Shown piece after piece: positions 55,949-63,993 of a stretch of 64,000 nucleotides of DNA. Source of the stretch: Fibrobacterota bacterium (GTDB lineage: Bacteria; Fibrobacterota; Fibrobacteria; UBA11236); the NCBI GenBank assembly GCA_028287465.1, contig JAQBPO010000089.1, positions 20,217 through 84,216 of the forward strand, written 5' to 3'. The translations under genes were made by a program, and so were the position numbers. The notes beneath the pieces are model-generated. The model had not been told where the DNA came from and did no database searches. It saw only the letters and a program-made list of their open reading frames with translations. Positions within the stretch are counted from its first letter, which is position 1; each line of letters begins with the position of its first letter.

Positions 55949-58093
55949 ATGAAACCTTCGTGGCTTGTAGCTACCGCAAAGCGGACCATCGACCTCGCCG
56001 CCGGCCTTGCCGGGTTCGGCCTGTTCATCTTCACCTATCCGATCATAGCCCTGCTGATCAAGCTCGAGTCCCCGGGACCCGTGCTTTACAGCCAGGTGCG
56101 CGTGGGCATGAACCGGCGCGCCCGCGGACGCGCGAGTTCGCGCCAAGGGGATGAGCGCCGCAAGGCCGATGTAGGAGGTAGGACCTTCTCCATCTACAAG
56201 TACCGTACCATGTGCGTGGACTCGGAAGTCAACGGACCCCAGCTCTGCGCCAAAGGCGTCGATCCCCGCGTTACGCGTCTCGGGAAGTGGCTGCGCGCCC
56301 TGCATATCGACGAGATCCCGCAGTTCATCAACGTGGTGAAAGGCGATATGAGCTTCATCGGCCCTAGGCCGGAACGCCCGCACTTCACCCAGCAGTACGG
56401 CGTGAGCCTGCCCCATTACTCCGATCGGACCCATTATATCCGTCCCGGCCTCACCGGCCTCGCGCAAATCCTTCTCGGGTACGACGATTCGGCCGAAAGC
56501 GTGGTTCGCAAGTCCCATTACGACCTTTCCTACCGCGCTTCCTTCTGCAGCCTCTCCTCCTGGATCAAAATGGAGTATTGGATCCTGTGGAACACCGTGC
56601 TGTACCTGTTGAAGAAGCCCCAGTTCGAAGGCGAAACCCGCGATCTGGTCACCTTGAAGCGCGCCAAGCTGCTGCCCTTCATCGGACGCGCCGCCGCCGC
56701 CGCCGTCTCGGCCGCCACCCCGAACTCCACCCGCGTATCCATCAGCTTCGGCCATTCGGCCCGTCCCGAGGTGTTGAACGGAAACGACGCCGCGGACCTC
56801 GCCGCACGCCTCGAAGCCATGGATTGGAGCGGCAAGCCCAATCCCGAAGTCATCATCCGCACCAAGGAGCATCTCGATCTGGAGGACATGGGATTCATCG
56901 TGCGCCTGGCCCATAAGGTCAAGCGCCACGGGGGCCGCCTTTCCCTGCGCAACGCGCCCCTCAAGGTCCGCAAGATCCTGCGCGAAATCCGCCTCGATTC
57001 CGTGCTCGACCTGCAGCACGCATCCTCCTCGGTCCGCAACTTCCTCACCGTGGACGTCGAATGCTGGTTCCACGCCTTCAACATGCGTTCCATCGTCAAC
57101 AAGTGCGAATGGCATAAGCAGCCCACCCGCATCATCCAGAACATGGAGCGCCTGCTCGAGCTGATGCGCGTCCATGACGTTAAGGCGACCTTCTTCGTCC
57201 TGGGTTGGGTGGCCGACCGGTTCCCGGAAGTCGTGCGCATGATAGACCGCGAGGGCCATGAGATCGGGACCCATGGCTACAACCATGACCTGATCACGGA
57301 AATGACCCCCGGGCAATTCGAGGACGATCTGCTCCGGTCCCTGGACGCCTTGGGCCGCCACACCTCCCAGCGCATCAAGGGCCATCGCGCCTCCAACTTC
57401 ACCGTGGTGCCTTCCACCCTGTGGGCCCTGGACATCCTTGCCAAGCACGGCTTCGAGTATGATTCCAGCGTATTCCCCATCGCCCGCAAGCGTTACGGAA
57501 TGCCCAACTATCCCAACCGCAACCCGCATACCCTGCGCCTCTCCAACGGACGCTCCATCCGCGAGCTGCCCATGTCCACCATGATGGTCGGCAACAAGAT
57601 CCTCCCTGTCGGCGGCGGCGGCTACCTGCGCCTCTACCCCAGCAAGGTGACGGAGCGCTTCATCGAACGCCAGAACCTGCGCGGCCTTCCCGCCATGGTG
57701 TACCTGCATCCCTGGGAATTGGACGTGGAACAGAAGCGCCATTACCTGGGCCCCCTTCAGACCTTCCAGCATTACGTGAACCTGGACAGCACCGAATGGA
57801 AGCTGAACCGCCTGATGCAGCGCTTCGATTTCGGCCCCATCTCCAGCACCCTGGAAATGCCCCGTCTCCAGAGCCTTCTGCGCCGCCAACCCGTGACCCT
57901 GGCCGAGCAGACTCAGGACGTCATCGCTCCTTCCCGGAATATGGCGCAGACGCCCATGGACGATCGCGCCATCACCGTTCCGCAGTCCCTGGTCCTTTCC
58001 CCCCTGCCCATGGCATCCCAGATGGCGCCGGGAATCGATCGCTCCGATGAGTCCATGGAAAACCTGGAAACGACCCTGGCCGACGCCGGCTGA
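55949..58093 (+). CDS. Phosphoglycosyltransferase-STAS-polysaccharide deacetylase fusion
   Basis: A 714-residue protein with three modules. Residues about 5-225 are a monotopic bacterial sugar transferase: membrane hairpin LFIFTYPIIALLIKLESPGP, YKYRTM, catalytic pair in HIDEIPQFINV, FIGPRPERP and IRPGLTGLAQI. It starts polymer synthesis by moving a phospho-sugar to a lipid carrier. Residues 261-355 are a STAS domain (RVSISFGHSARPEVL, LDLEDMGFIVRLAHKVKRHG). Residues 363-630 are an XrtA-type NodB deacetylase with FLTVDVECWFH, metal ligands in THGYNHD and the DUF3473-like end (YLHPWELD). Relatives usually read DVEDWFH, so the Cys may matter. The last 80 residues are low-complexity. In other bacteria the two enzymes are separate neighbouring genes. 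Confidence 0.88.
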   Translation: MKPSWLVATAKRTIDLAAGLAGFGLFIFTYPIIALLIKLESPGPVLYSQVRVGMNRRARGRASSRQGDERRKADVGGRTFSIYKYRTMCVDSEVNGPQLCAKGVDPRVTRLGKWLRALHIDEIPQFINVVKGDMSFIGPRPERPHFTQQYGVSLPHYSDRTHYIRPGLTGLAQILLGYDDSAESVVRKSHYDLSYRASFCSLSSWIKMEYWILWNTVLYLLKKPQFEGETRDLVTLKRAKLLPFIGRAAAAAVSAATPNSTRVSISFGHSARPEVLNGNDAADLAARLEAMDWSGKPNPEVIIRTKEHLDLEDMGFIVRLAHKVKRHGGRLSLRNAPLKVRKILREIRLDSVLDLQHASSSVRNFLTVDVECWFHAFNMRSIVNKCEWHKQPTRIIQNMERLLELMRVHDVKATFFVLGWVADRFPEVVRMIDREGHEIGTHGYNHDLITEMTPGQFEDDLLRSLDALGRHTSQRIKGHRASNFTVVPSTLWALDILAKHGFEYDSSVFPIARKRYGMPNYPNRNPHTLRLSNGRSIRELPMSTMMVGNKILPVGGGGYLRLYPSKVTERFIERQNLRGLPAMVYLHPWELDVEQKRHYLGPLQTFQHYVNLDSTEWKLNRLMQRFDFGPISSTLEMPRLQSLLRRQPVTLAEQTQDVIAPSRNMAQTPMDDRAITVPQSLVLSPLPMASQMAPGIDRSDESMENLETTLADAG

Positions 58094-58154
58094 AAACCGG
58101 CCCGTTGACTTCCGGGTTGTTGACTTCCGGGTCTTTCCCGTCCGGCCCCTATTG

Positions 58155-58187
58155 AAACCCCGGGTTTTTGCCCGGGGTTTCCATTTT
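58155..58187 (+). terminator. Terminator of the fusion gene
   Basis: AAACCCCGGG/CCCGGGGTTT stem with loop TTTTTG (58155-58180), then CCATTTTG. It is about 60 bases after the stop. Confidence 0.8.
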
Positions 58188-58280
58188 GAGAACGGATATG
58201 CCGCTTTCGGATGGAAAGCGGAATCGTGAATCCGGCAAATGGCTTATCCTTATGTCTGGTGTTCTTGTAAGGGGGAGTTC

Positions 58281-59753
58281 ATGCCGACACGGATTTCACG
58301 TCCGATTTCACTACTTTCATGCCTGGCGGCCGCCGCCACGGCCCTCAACGCGCAAACCATCAACCTCAAAGGCCGGGTCCTGGACAAGGCGAACATGGAA
58401 CCCGTCGCGGGCGCATCCGTCAAGGTCGCGGGATCCGGACTCGCCGCGGTTACCGGTGCGGACGGCCGATTCGCCCTTAAGGGCGATCCGACCGGCCTGC
58501 GCCCCTCCCCCCGTATGGGATTCCTCCCTGCCGCCCCCTTTCTGCGGGATGGCGATCTCTGGTTCGAAGCCCTTACCGCCTCCCAGCCCGTTCGCGTGGA
58601 AATCCTTGGCGCTTCGGGCCGGACCCTGGAGGTCCGGGAATTCCGCTCCGCCAATGCGGGATGGAACCATGTGGGCCTGTCCGCCTGGCCCGAGGAGAAT
58701 TTCCTGGGTTTCGCCCGCATCACCACGGGCGGAGATTCCTTCCTGCGGCGCGTCATGCGCTTGGGTAACCCCGGCGGGCAAGGGCTGGCGCGGTCCGATG
58801 CGGCCCTTTCCGCCCGGCGCGGCCAGGCCAAGGTGGCGGCCGGCCAGGTGGACGTCTCGATGGCGAAACTCCTTCCCAAGTCCGTGCCCTACGCCGCGGA
58901 CGATGCCGATCTCGGGGACATCGTCCTCGAGTATCCCGCGCGCGCCGCCATCGGAGTGGGCGCGTCCATGCCCTACGGAGCCTACGTGCTCTTCGACGGC
59001 ACCAAGGGGAAAGCCGCGGCCGCCGCCGAGCTGAAGGCCAAGTGGCAGGATTGGACCCCGGCCGTGAACGAAACCGAACTGGCGAAATACACGGCGGCGA
59101 AGAATACCTTCAAGATCGCGAAGGATCCCGCCTTCCCGAAGGACACGAACCGCGTCACCCTCCAGTCCTGCTGCAACCGCTTGTGGGGATACGATGATAT
59201 CCAGGCCATCAAGACCCATGCGGATGCGCAGTTGCACGTGGAGTTCAACCTGATGGGCGAGTACGACTCCACCGAGAACGCCAACGCGTCCGATCCCATT
59301 TCGCCCAATTATTCGCCCGGCTACAACAATAGCGGGGTGTACATCCAAAGCCGCCACGAGATCCAGATCCTCTCCTGGAACCAGGACAGCACCAAACTCC
59401 CGGACAGCCACGGCATGGGCTGCATCGTCAACGAATACGTACCCATCAAGAACGCGAACAAGGCAAACGGCGTATGGCAATCCTATGACATCACCTATCG
59501 CTCGGCCCGCTTCGACGCGGGGGGCAACAAGACCGCCAACGCCTATACCACGGTCTGGTGGAACGGCGTGCTTGTGCATGACAACCGGGAAACCAAGGGT
59601 GCGGCCACGGGCCTGGCCAACCATAGCGGGGAGGAGTTGAATGCTACGTTATACGGATTGAAGCTCCAGAGCGAAGGCACCGACGTGCGCTACCGTAACA
59701 TCTGGATCAAGGATCTGAACATCAAGGACGCCCAGACGAAATTCGGGTATTAG
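58281..59753 (+). CDS. Secreted DUF1080 protein with regulatory-like N-domain
   Basis: A 490-residue protein; GGGGGAG lies three bases before the ATG at 58281. Signal peptide ends near ALNAQ. Domains are a carboxypeptidase-regulatory-like fold (INLKGRVLDKANMEPVAGAS, about 25-65), a sorting-like or FlgD-like beta module placed internally (VRIEILGASGRTLEVR-type strands, about 95-165), and a DUF1080 domain (about 260-490) with ending LYGLKLQSEGTDVRYRNIWI. The pattern VNEYVPIKNANKANGVWQSY and TVWWNGVLVHDN is typical of the family. It would act on keto-glycosides outside the cytoplasm. Convergent with the GATase, 14 bases away. Confidence 0.82.
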   Translation: MPTRISRPISLLSCLAAAATALNAQTINLKGRVLDKANMEPVAGASVKVAGSGLAAVTGADGRFALKGDPTGLRPSPRMGFLPAAPFLRDGDLWFEALTASQPVRVEILGASGRTLEVREFRSANAGWNHVGLSAWPEENFLGFARITTGGDSFLRRVMRLGNPGGQGLARSDAALSARRGQAKVAAGQVDVSMAKLLPKSVPYAADDADLGDIVLEYPARAAIGVGASMPYGAYVLFDGTKGKAAAAAELKAKWQDWTPAVNETELAKYTAAKNTFKIAKDPAFPKDTNRVTLQSCCNRLWGYDDIQAIKTHADAQLHVEFNLMGEYDSTENANASDPISPNYSPGYNNSGVYIQSRHEIQILSWNQDSTKLPDSHGMGCIVNEYVPIKNANKANGVWQSYDITYRSARFDAGGNKTANAYTTVWWNGVLVHDNRETKGAATGLANHSGEELNATLYGLKLQSEGTDVRYRNIWIKDLNIKDAQTKFGY

Positions 59754-59767
59754 GCCGGATGCGGAGC

Positions 59768-60508
59768 CTAGGTGCAGGCCGCCCGGTTCTCCAGGCGCTC
59801 GCAGGCCTGGGCCATCATGGCGTTGAGCTCTTTGGCGTTGGCGAGGCCTGCCCGCAAGGTGTCCGCATCCTGCACGTGGCGGCCCTTGGACGTTCCCGCG
59901 GTGGCCAATTCGGAACCGCAATGTTCCATCAGCCCGGATAAGGATTCCGCCGTGACCTCCGGGTGGAATTGCAAGGCCAGGGCATTGTCCCCGTACAGGA
60001 ACCCCTGGTGCGAGCAGGCTTCCGAACGGCCCAAGGCGACGGCCCCCCGGGGTATCCCGAAGGTGTCCCCATGCCAATGGAACGGGGTGAAGCGCGGGGG
60101 GAATACCCGCCCCAGCCAGGTTTTCGCGGCTTCCGGGGACAAATCCACCGGGTACCAGCCGATTTCCTTTTCCCGATTGGGGGATACCTGGGCTCCGAGC
60201 GCATGGGCCAGCAACTGCGCGCCAAGGCAGATGCCCAGCACCGCCGCTCCGCGCTTGACCGCGGCCTCGAGGGCGCGCTTTTCCTCCCGAAGCCAAGGAT
60301 AGGCCGCCTCGTCATGGACGCCCATCGGGCCGCCCATGACGACGATCCAATCCGGTTGCGGACCCGGGCCCTGCGCCGATTCCCCGGCGAACAGGCGGAC
60401 ATGGCTCAAGGAATGGCCTCGTTCCCGGAACCAGGGTTCCATCGAACCGAGACCCTCGAACGGGACATGCTGGAAGACTTGGACGCGCAAGGGACGAAGG
60501 GGCTGCAT
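59768..60508 (-). CDS. Class I glutamine amidotransferase-like protein
   Basis: A 246-residue GATase1 domain protein. The nucleophile Cys is in VLGICLGAQLLAHALG, the His-Glu pair in LALQFHPEVTAES, and the oxyanion region in VVMGGPMGVHDE. FHWHGDTFGIPRGAV is shared with GMP-synthase-like single-domain amidotransferases. GGGAGG precedes the ATG. No synthase partner is adjacent, so the amide acceptor is unknown. Confidence 0.9.
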   Translation of the reverse strand: MQPLRPLRVQVFQHVPFEGLGSMEPWFRERGHSLSHVRLFAGESAQGPGPQPDWIVVMGGPMGVHDEAAYPWLREEKRALEAAVKRGAAVLGICLGAQLLAHALGAQVSPNREKEIGWYPVDLSPEAAKTWLGRVFPPRFTPFHWHGDTFGIPRGAVALGRSEACSHQGFLYGDNALALQFHPEVTAESLSGLMEHCGSELATAGTSKGRHVQDADTLRAGLANAKELNAMMAQACERLENRAACT

Positions 60509-60556
60509 GTGGATCCTCCCGGAAACGTAACGCGGACGTGACGGAAGCCGGCGCGA

Positions 60557-61213
60557 TCAGATCTGGGGGAGGGCCTTTTTGGCGGTCCAGCCCTGCAGGA
60601 TCTCGGACAGATCGCTCCGGTCGATATTACCCCGCTGGAACTCCGCTTCGGCGGCCAACACCCCTTGGGCGAAGGCCAATTCACGGAGGTAGCCGTTCAG
60701 ATGATGCTTACGATCCCTGCCGCGGGTGGAGGACATGTATTGCAGTTCGCGCTCCATGGTCACCTGGCAGGCGAGCAGGGCCTTGAGGCTTTGGGGGCTG
60801 ATCTGCTCAACCACCGCCCCGTTGTTGAGGAGTTCGCCGAGCTCCTTCGGCGAACCGGATGCGGGCTTCGCATCCGGCGTAAAGGCCGTGGCGGCTGCGG
60901 GGAGCGCGGCGGTTTCGGGATCGGCTTCGGTCCCCGGTTCCGGCTTGAGCTGGGAAAGGATGCGCGCCTCCATGCGGCTGGCGGAGAGGCTTTCCTTGGT
61001 CATGTCCATCAAGGTGGCCGCGCGCGCCATGCGATCGAGGCGCTCCTCCGATCGGGAGATCTCCAAGGCACCGTAAACGCCCAGGAAACAGGCCGACAGG
61101 GTAAGGACCATACCTACGAAAGCGGGATTTTTGGCGTAAAGGAGGCGCATCCCCGGAAAGAAGGTGATTGCGCAAAGAACCACAAAAAGCAGGCTCGCGA
61201 AGATGAGCACCAT
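60557..61213 (-). CDS. Hypothetical membrane protein with helical cytoplasmic domain
   Basis: A 218-residue protein. Two N-terminal transmembrane helices (LIFASLLFVVLCAITFFPGM and FVGMVLTLSACFLGVYGALE) are followed by an amphipathic helix (SEERLDRMARAATLMDMTKE), a Pro/Ala/Thr linker and a second helical region with RGRDRKHHLNGYLRELAFAQ. No family is recognised. GGGG lies upstream, and the promoter area is AT-rich. It is 48 bases downstream of nothing related: the GATase on the same strand follows it. Confidence 0.6.
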   Translation of the reverse strand: MVLIFASLLFVVLCAITFFPGMRLLYAKNPAFVGMVLTLSACFLGVYGALEISRSEERLDRMARAATLMDMTKESLSASRMEARILSQLKPEPGTEADPETAALPAAATAFTPDAKPASGSPKELGELLNNGAVVEQISPQSLKALLACQVTMERELQYMSSTRGRDRKHHLNGYLRELAFAQGVLAAEAEFQRGNIDRSDLSEILQGWTAKKALPQI

Positions 61214-61366
61214 TCGTTCTTTCCCCGTAGCACAATTTAATTAATAATGCGTCTATAAATCCATGGACAGTCGATGGCTCCCCGGCTCCGCCGGAATTTT
61301 GGGTTTAGGAACGGTCCGGATTGTATTTTTTGGGTTGAAAGCCCTTACCAAGGACAAGGAGTATCC

Positions 61367-61951
61367 ATGAATACGCGTATGCTGACCTTCGCCGCCCTGG
61401 CCGTTATGGCCCTGACCGGCCGAACGGTAATGGCGGAAGAATTGAACCTCAACGAAACGGCCGACACCGTGAAAGCGTCCCTCTCGCCCCTGAGTTTCGG
61501 CATCCAGGGCGGAGTCATCACCCCCCTGAACGACGAACTTTCGGATCGCAGCGCGGCCTTCATGAAACTGTCGCTTGTGACCTCGATCAACTTCCAGGAA
61601 CATTGGGTAGCGGGCATGGACCTGGACTGGCTGCTCCCCGGCCAGAATTACGGCCTTGATCTCACCGTCGATTACCTGCTCGCCACCGGAGCGTTCAAAC
61701 CCTTCATCGGCGCGGGCGGCGGCTTCCGCTATTTCGATAAGCGCGGCTCCGACTTCGGCAATGACATCGGGGCCGCCGGCACCGTCCACGCAGGAATGCT
61801 CCTCGACGTGCTCGACGAACTGCAACTGCGCATCCGCGTCCCCTTCCACGTGGTGGCCAATACCGCGGGGGATCGCGGCGTCGGCATCGATGCGGCCCTC
61901 CTCTTCTCCTCTCCCCATCGCAATACCAAGGTCAGGAAACTCAGGTATTGA
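61367..61951 (+). CDS. Small outer-membrane beta-barrel protein
   Basis: A 194-residue protein; AAGGAG lies five bases before the ATG at 61367. The signal peptide ends at TVMAEE. The mature part shows eight or so alternating strands (LSFGIQGGVITPLND, WVAGMDLDWLL, KPFIGAGGGFRYFD, LQLRIRVPFHVVAN, VGIDAALLFSS), as in OmpW or OmpA-type small barrels. It ends in basic residues (HRNTKVRKLRY). Ligand unknown. Confidence 0.75.
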   Translation: MNTRMLTFAALAVMALTGRTVMAEELNLNETADTVKASLSPLSFGIQGGVITPLNDELSDRSAAFMKLSLVTSINFQEHWVAGMDLDWLLPGQNYGLDLTVDYLLATGAFKPFIGAGGGFRYFDKRGSDFGNDIGAAGTVHAGMLLDVLDELQLRIRVPFHVVANTAGDRGVGIDAALLFSSPHRNTKVRKLRY

Positions 61952-62598
61952 TTCCCGACGGGCGGGGCCGCGCGCCCCTCCCGTTCCCAGCACCGCGCGC
62001 ATTTCCCATCGCGGTGCATCGATCCAACCCGAACGGCTCCCACCCCACTCCCAGCCGAAACCGCCATCGCCGCGCGCACTCCAAAGCTCAGCCCCAAAGA
62101 CCCGCGGCGTGCCCCAAGCGACCCACCTCACCTCCCAGGCCACCTCGCCACACCCTTGACCCACCGTCCCGAACCCCCGCCGACCGACTCCCCCTTCCTT
62201 AAGGCCCGCACGGATCCCCGAGAACCCGTCCGAACGGTTCTTCCTGTGACCTAGATATCGAACGGGGTTCAATCTTATGCGCCCACCCTCGCGGCTCAAA
62301 GCCCGGTGGGTCTGGTGCGTTATTGGAAAGGGGCCCGCGGGGTGCGGGGGTCGGAGACGATCAGTGAGCCCGCCAAGCGCGGCCTTGGCAAAGCAAGAGC
62401 GAGCTGTCGCGGCGGAACCGGGGGACTCTTCGCGTTGCGAGCCTTGCGGCGGGCCCGCACCAAGGGCAGGGCCGGCCGGAAGCCTCCCCACGTTCGCCTA
62501 GCGACCGGGCGCAACGCCGGATCCGACCCCCGCACCCGGCGGGACCCGGGCGGAAGATCCCGGGCGGAGGATCCGCCCTAGACCCCCCCGAGAGACTT
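61952..62598. other. 647-base gene-free region, C-rich then structured
   Basis: No gene is supported. 61975-62270 is very C-rich and G-poor on the plus strand. 62334-62543 is bounded by a 22-base inverted repeat. 62546-62577 has two copies of CCCGGGCGGA(A/G)GATCC and a hairpin GGGCGGA/TCCGCCC. The long minus-strand frame across the region also crosses the barrel gene and has no family similarity. Confidence 0.5.
62334..62543 (+). ncRNA. Candidate structured RNA bounded by a long inverted repeat
   Basis: The arm at 62334-62355 pairs with 62522-62543 in 21 of 22 positions (one mismatch). Inside, GCCCGCC-AAG (about 62368-62377) pairs with CTTG-C-GGCGGGC (about 62442-62453). The result is a rod with inner helices about 210 bases long. 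I compared it by eye with RNase P, tmRNA, SRP and 6S RNA landmarks and found none. Strand and expression are unknown. Confidence 0.35.
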
Positions 62599-63159
62599 CT
62601 ACTTAGTGTCGGCGCAAAGCAAAGGCGCCTGTTGCTTGAGCCAGACCTTCACCCGCGACTTCACGTCCGCCACGGCGCCTTCCGGCTTGGTGAAATAATA
62701 CTGGCGGTTGGAACGGCCCGCGTAGGTGTCCCCGTTGGCCGGGTTGGACTCGAAATCCTTGGACTGCGGCAGGCGCTTTTCCACCTCCCTCATGGTCGGC
62801 TCCTTGCCTTCCACGGATTTGGTGGTGACGATCAAGAGGTCCTTCTTATAGACCTGATAGTTTATGGTGACCTTGGCGACATAGACCTTTGTCCATTCGT
62901 TCTTGTTGGGATCGCCGTTGACTTCTTTGAGGTAGCGCGAATCCGAAATCACGTCCGGTTCCAAGGCCTCGACCGTGGGCAGGGTCACGATGCATTCCTT
63001 GACCGCCTCCCGGCTGATTTCGGAGCTGCCGTCCGCGGTCCCCTGGGCGGTGATGACGGTTATGTTCTTCCGCTCGGTCTTGTCCTTGAGGGGGTCGGCG
63101 CCGAGGGCGAGGCCGCAGGCTACGGCCAGGCCGGTGATTACAGAGAGTCGGTATTTCAT
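62599..63159 (-). CDS. Hypothetical secreted protein
   Basis: A 186-residue protein with AGGAGG before the ATG. The signal peptide (MKYRLSVITGLAVACGLALG) is followed by a mixed alpha/beta domain: KNITVITAQGTADGSSEISR, WTKVYVAKVTINYQVYKKDL and YYFTKPEGAVADVKSRVKVW. A Cys at 17 could make it a lipoprotein, but LAVAC lies early and cleavage after GLALG is equally possible. It is divergent from the LpoB-like gene and may share its regulation. Function unknown. Confidence 0.65.
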   Translation of the reverse strand: MKYRLSVITGLAVACGLALGADPLKDKTERKNITVITAQGTADGSSEISREAVKECIVTLPTVEALEPDVISDSRYLKEVNGDPNKNEWTKVYVAKVTINYQVYKKDLLIVTTKSVEGKEPTMREVEKRLPQSKDFESNPANGDTYAGRSNRQYYFTKPEGAVADVKSRVKVWLKQQAPLLCADTK

Positions 63160-63207
63160 GAATCCTCCTTGGATGCGCCGGACCCCGGTCCGGGGAAGGC
63201 GTTCTAT

Positions 63208-63254
63208 CCTGCATAGCGGATTGACGCTTCTCGTGCGTTAATCCGCTATGCAGG
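63208..63254. repeat. 20-bp inverted repeat with 7-base loop between divergent genes
   Basis: CCTGCATAGCGGATTGACGC pairs with GCGTTAATCCGCTATGCAGG in 19 of 20 positions; the exception is a G-T pair on the plus strand. No T-run follows. It lies between the start regions of two divergent genes, so it is a hairpin in a leader, an operator or a palindromic repeat element. Confidence 0.75.
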
Positions 63255-63393
63255 CCGTTCCGACAGGGCGGCCAGGCACGCGGGCCACCGGAAGAATGTA
63301 TAATTTTCGCGCCCCGGATGCCTTGAATGAACCGCCCCGGCGTTGCTGGGCCAGGCCCATTTAAGTAAACTATTACCGCTTAGGAGGCCCTTT

Positions 63394-63993
63394 ATGACCC
63401 GCTTCAAGTCCCGCCTGCTCCAGTCCGCCCTCGCCGCCGCCATGATCACGGGGTGTTCCACCAAGGTTACCCGCGTGACCCATGATTCCACCATCGACCT
63501 CACCGGCAAGTGGAACGACACCGACTCGCGCCTGGTGGCCCAGGAAATGGTCAAGGACGCCCTGAGCGGCGGCTGGTACGCCAAGTACGCGGCCAACAAG
63601 ACCACCCCTACCGTCGTAGTCGGCGAAGTGCGCAACAAGAGCCACGAACATATCAGCACCGAGACCTTCGTCAACGACATCCAGCGCGCCCTGATCAATT
63701 CGGGCAAGGTCGATTTCGTGGCCAACAAGGGCGAACGCGGCCAGATCCGCGAAGAAAAGTCCGACCAGGCCAGCAACGCCTCCGTGGAGACGCGCCAGGA
63801 TGCCGGCGAGGAGAGCGGCGCCCAGCTGATGATGATCGGCGAACTCAACTCCATCGTGGACCAGGACGGCGGCAAGGCCGTGGTCTTCTACCAGGTCAAC
63901 ATGGAGCTGGTCGAAATCGCCTCGCATAAGAAACTCTGGATCGGCGACAAGAAGATCAAGAAATTCGTCGAACGCAGCGAGACCAAGTTCTGA
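63394..63993 (+). CDS. lpoB: LpoB-like penicillin-binding-protein activator lipoprotein
   Basis: A 199-residue lipoprotein with AGGAGG before the ATG at 63394. The lipobox is MITGC (Cys about 21). The rest matches LpoB (PF13036): DLTGKWNDTDSRLVAQEMVK, PTVVVGEVRNKSHEHISTET, FVNDIQRALINSGKVDFVAN and GAQLMMIGELNSIVDQDGGK. LpoB spans the periplasm from the outer membrane and activates a class A PBP. The window ends seven bases after the stop. Orthology outside Proteobacteria is uncertain; a similar CsgG-like fold is possible. Confidence 0.85.
   Translation: MTRFKSRLLQSALAAAMITGCSTKVTRVTHDSTIDLTGKWNDTDSRLVAQEMVKDALSGGWYAKYAANKTTPTVVVGEVRNKSHEHISTETFVNDIQRALINSGKVDFVANKGERGQIREEKSDQASNASVETRQDAGEESGAQLMMIGELNSIVDQDGGKAVVFYQVNMELVEIASHKKLWIGDKKIKKFVERSETKF

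Noticed and set aside
61253..62491. 412-codon minus-strand frame over the barrel gene and the following gap
   Set aside because: It overlaps a gene with signal peptide and ribosome site, and its product is low-complexity Gly/Arg/Pro with no motifs.
62334..62543. RNase P RNA, tmRNA, SRP RNA or 6S RNA
   Set aside because: None of the conserved blocks (GAGGAAAGTC, tRNA-Ala-like ends, GGAAGGAAGCA, or a 6S-type bubble) is present by eye on either strand.
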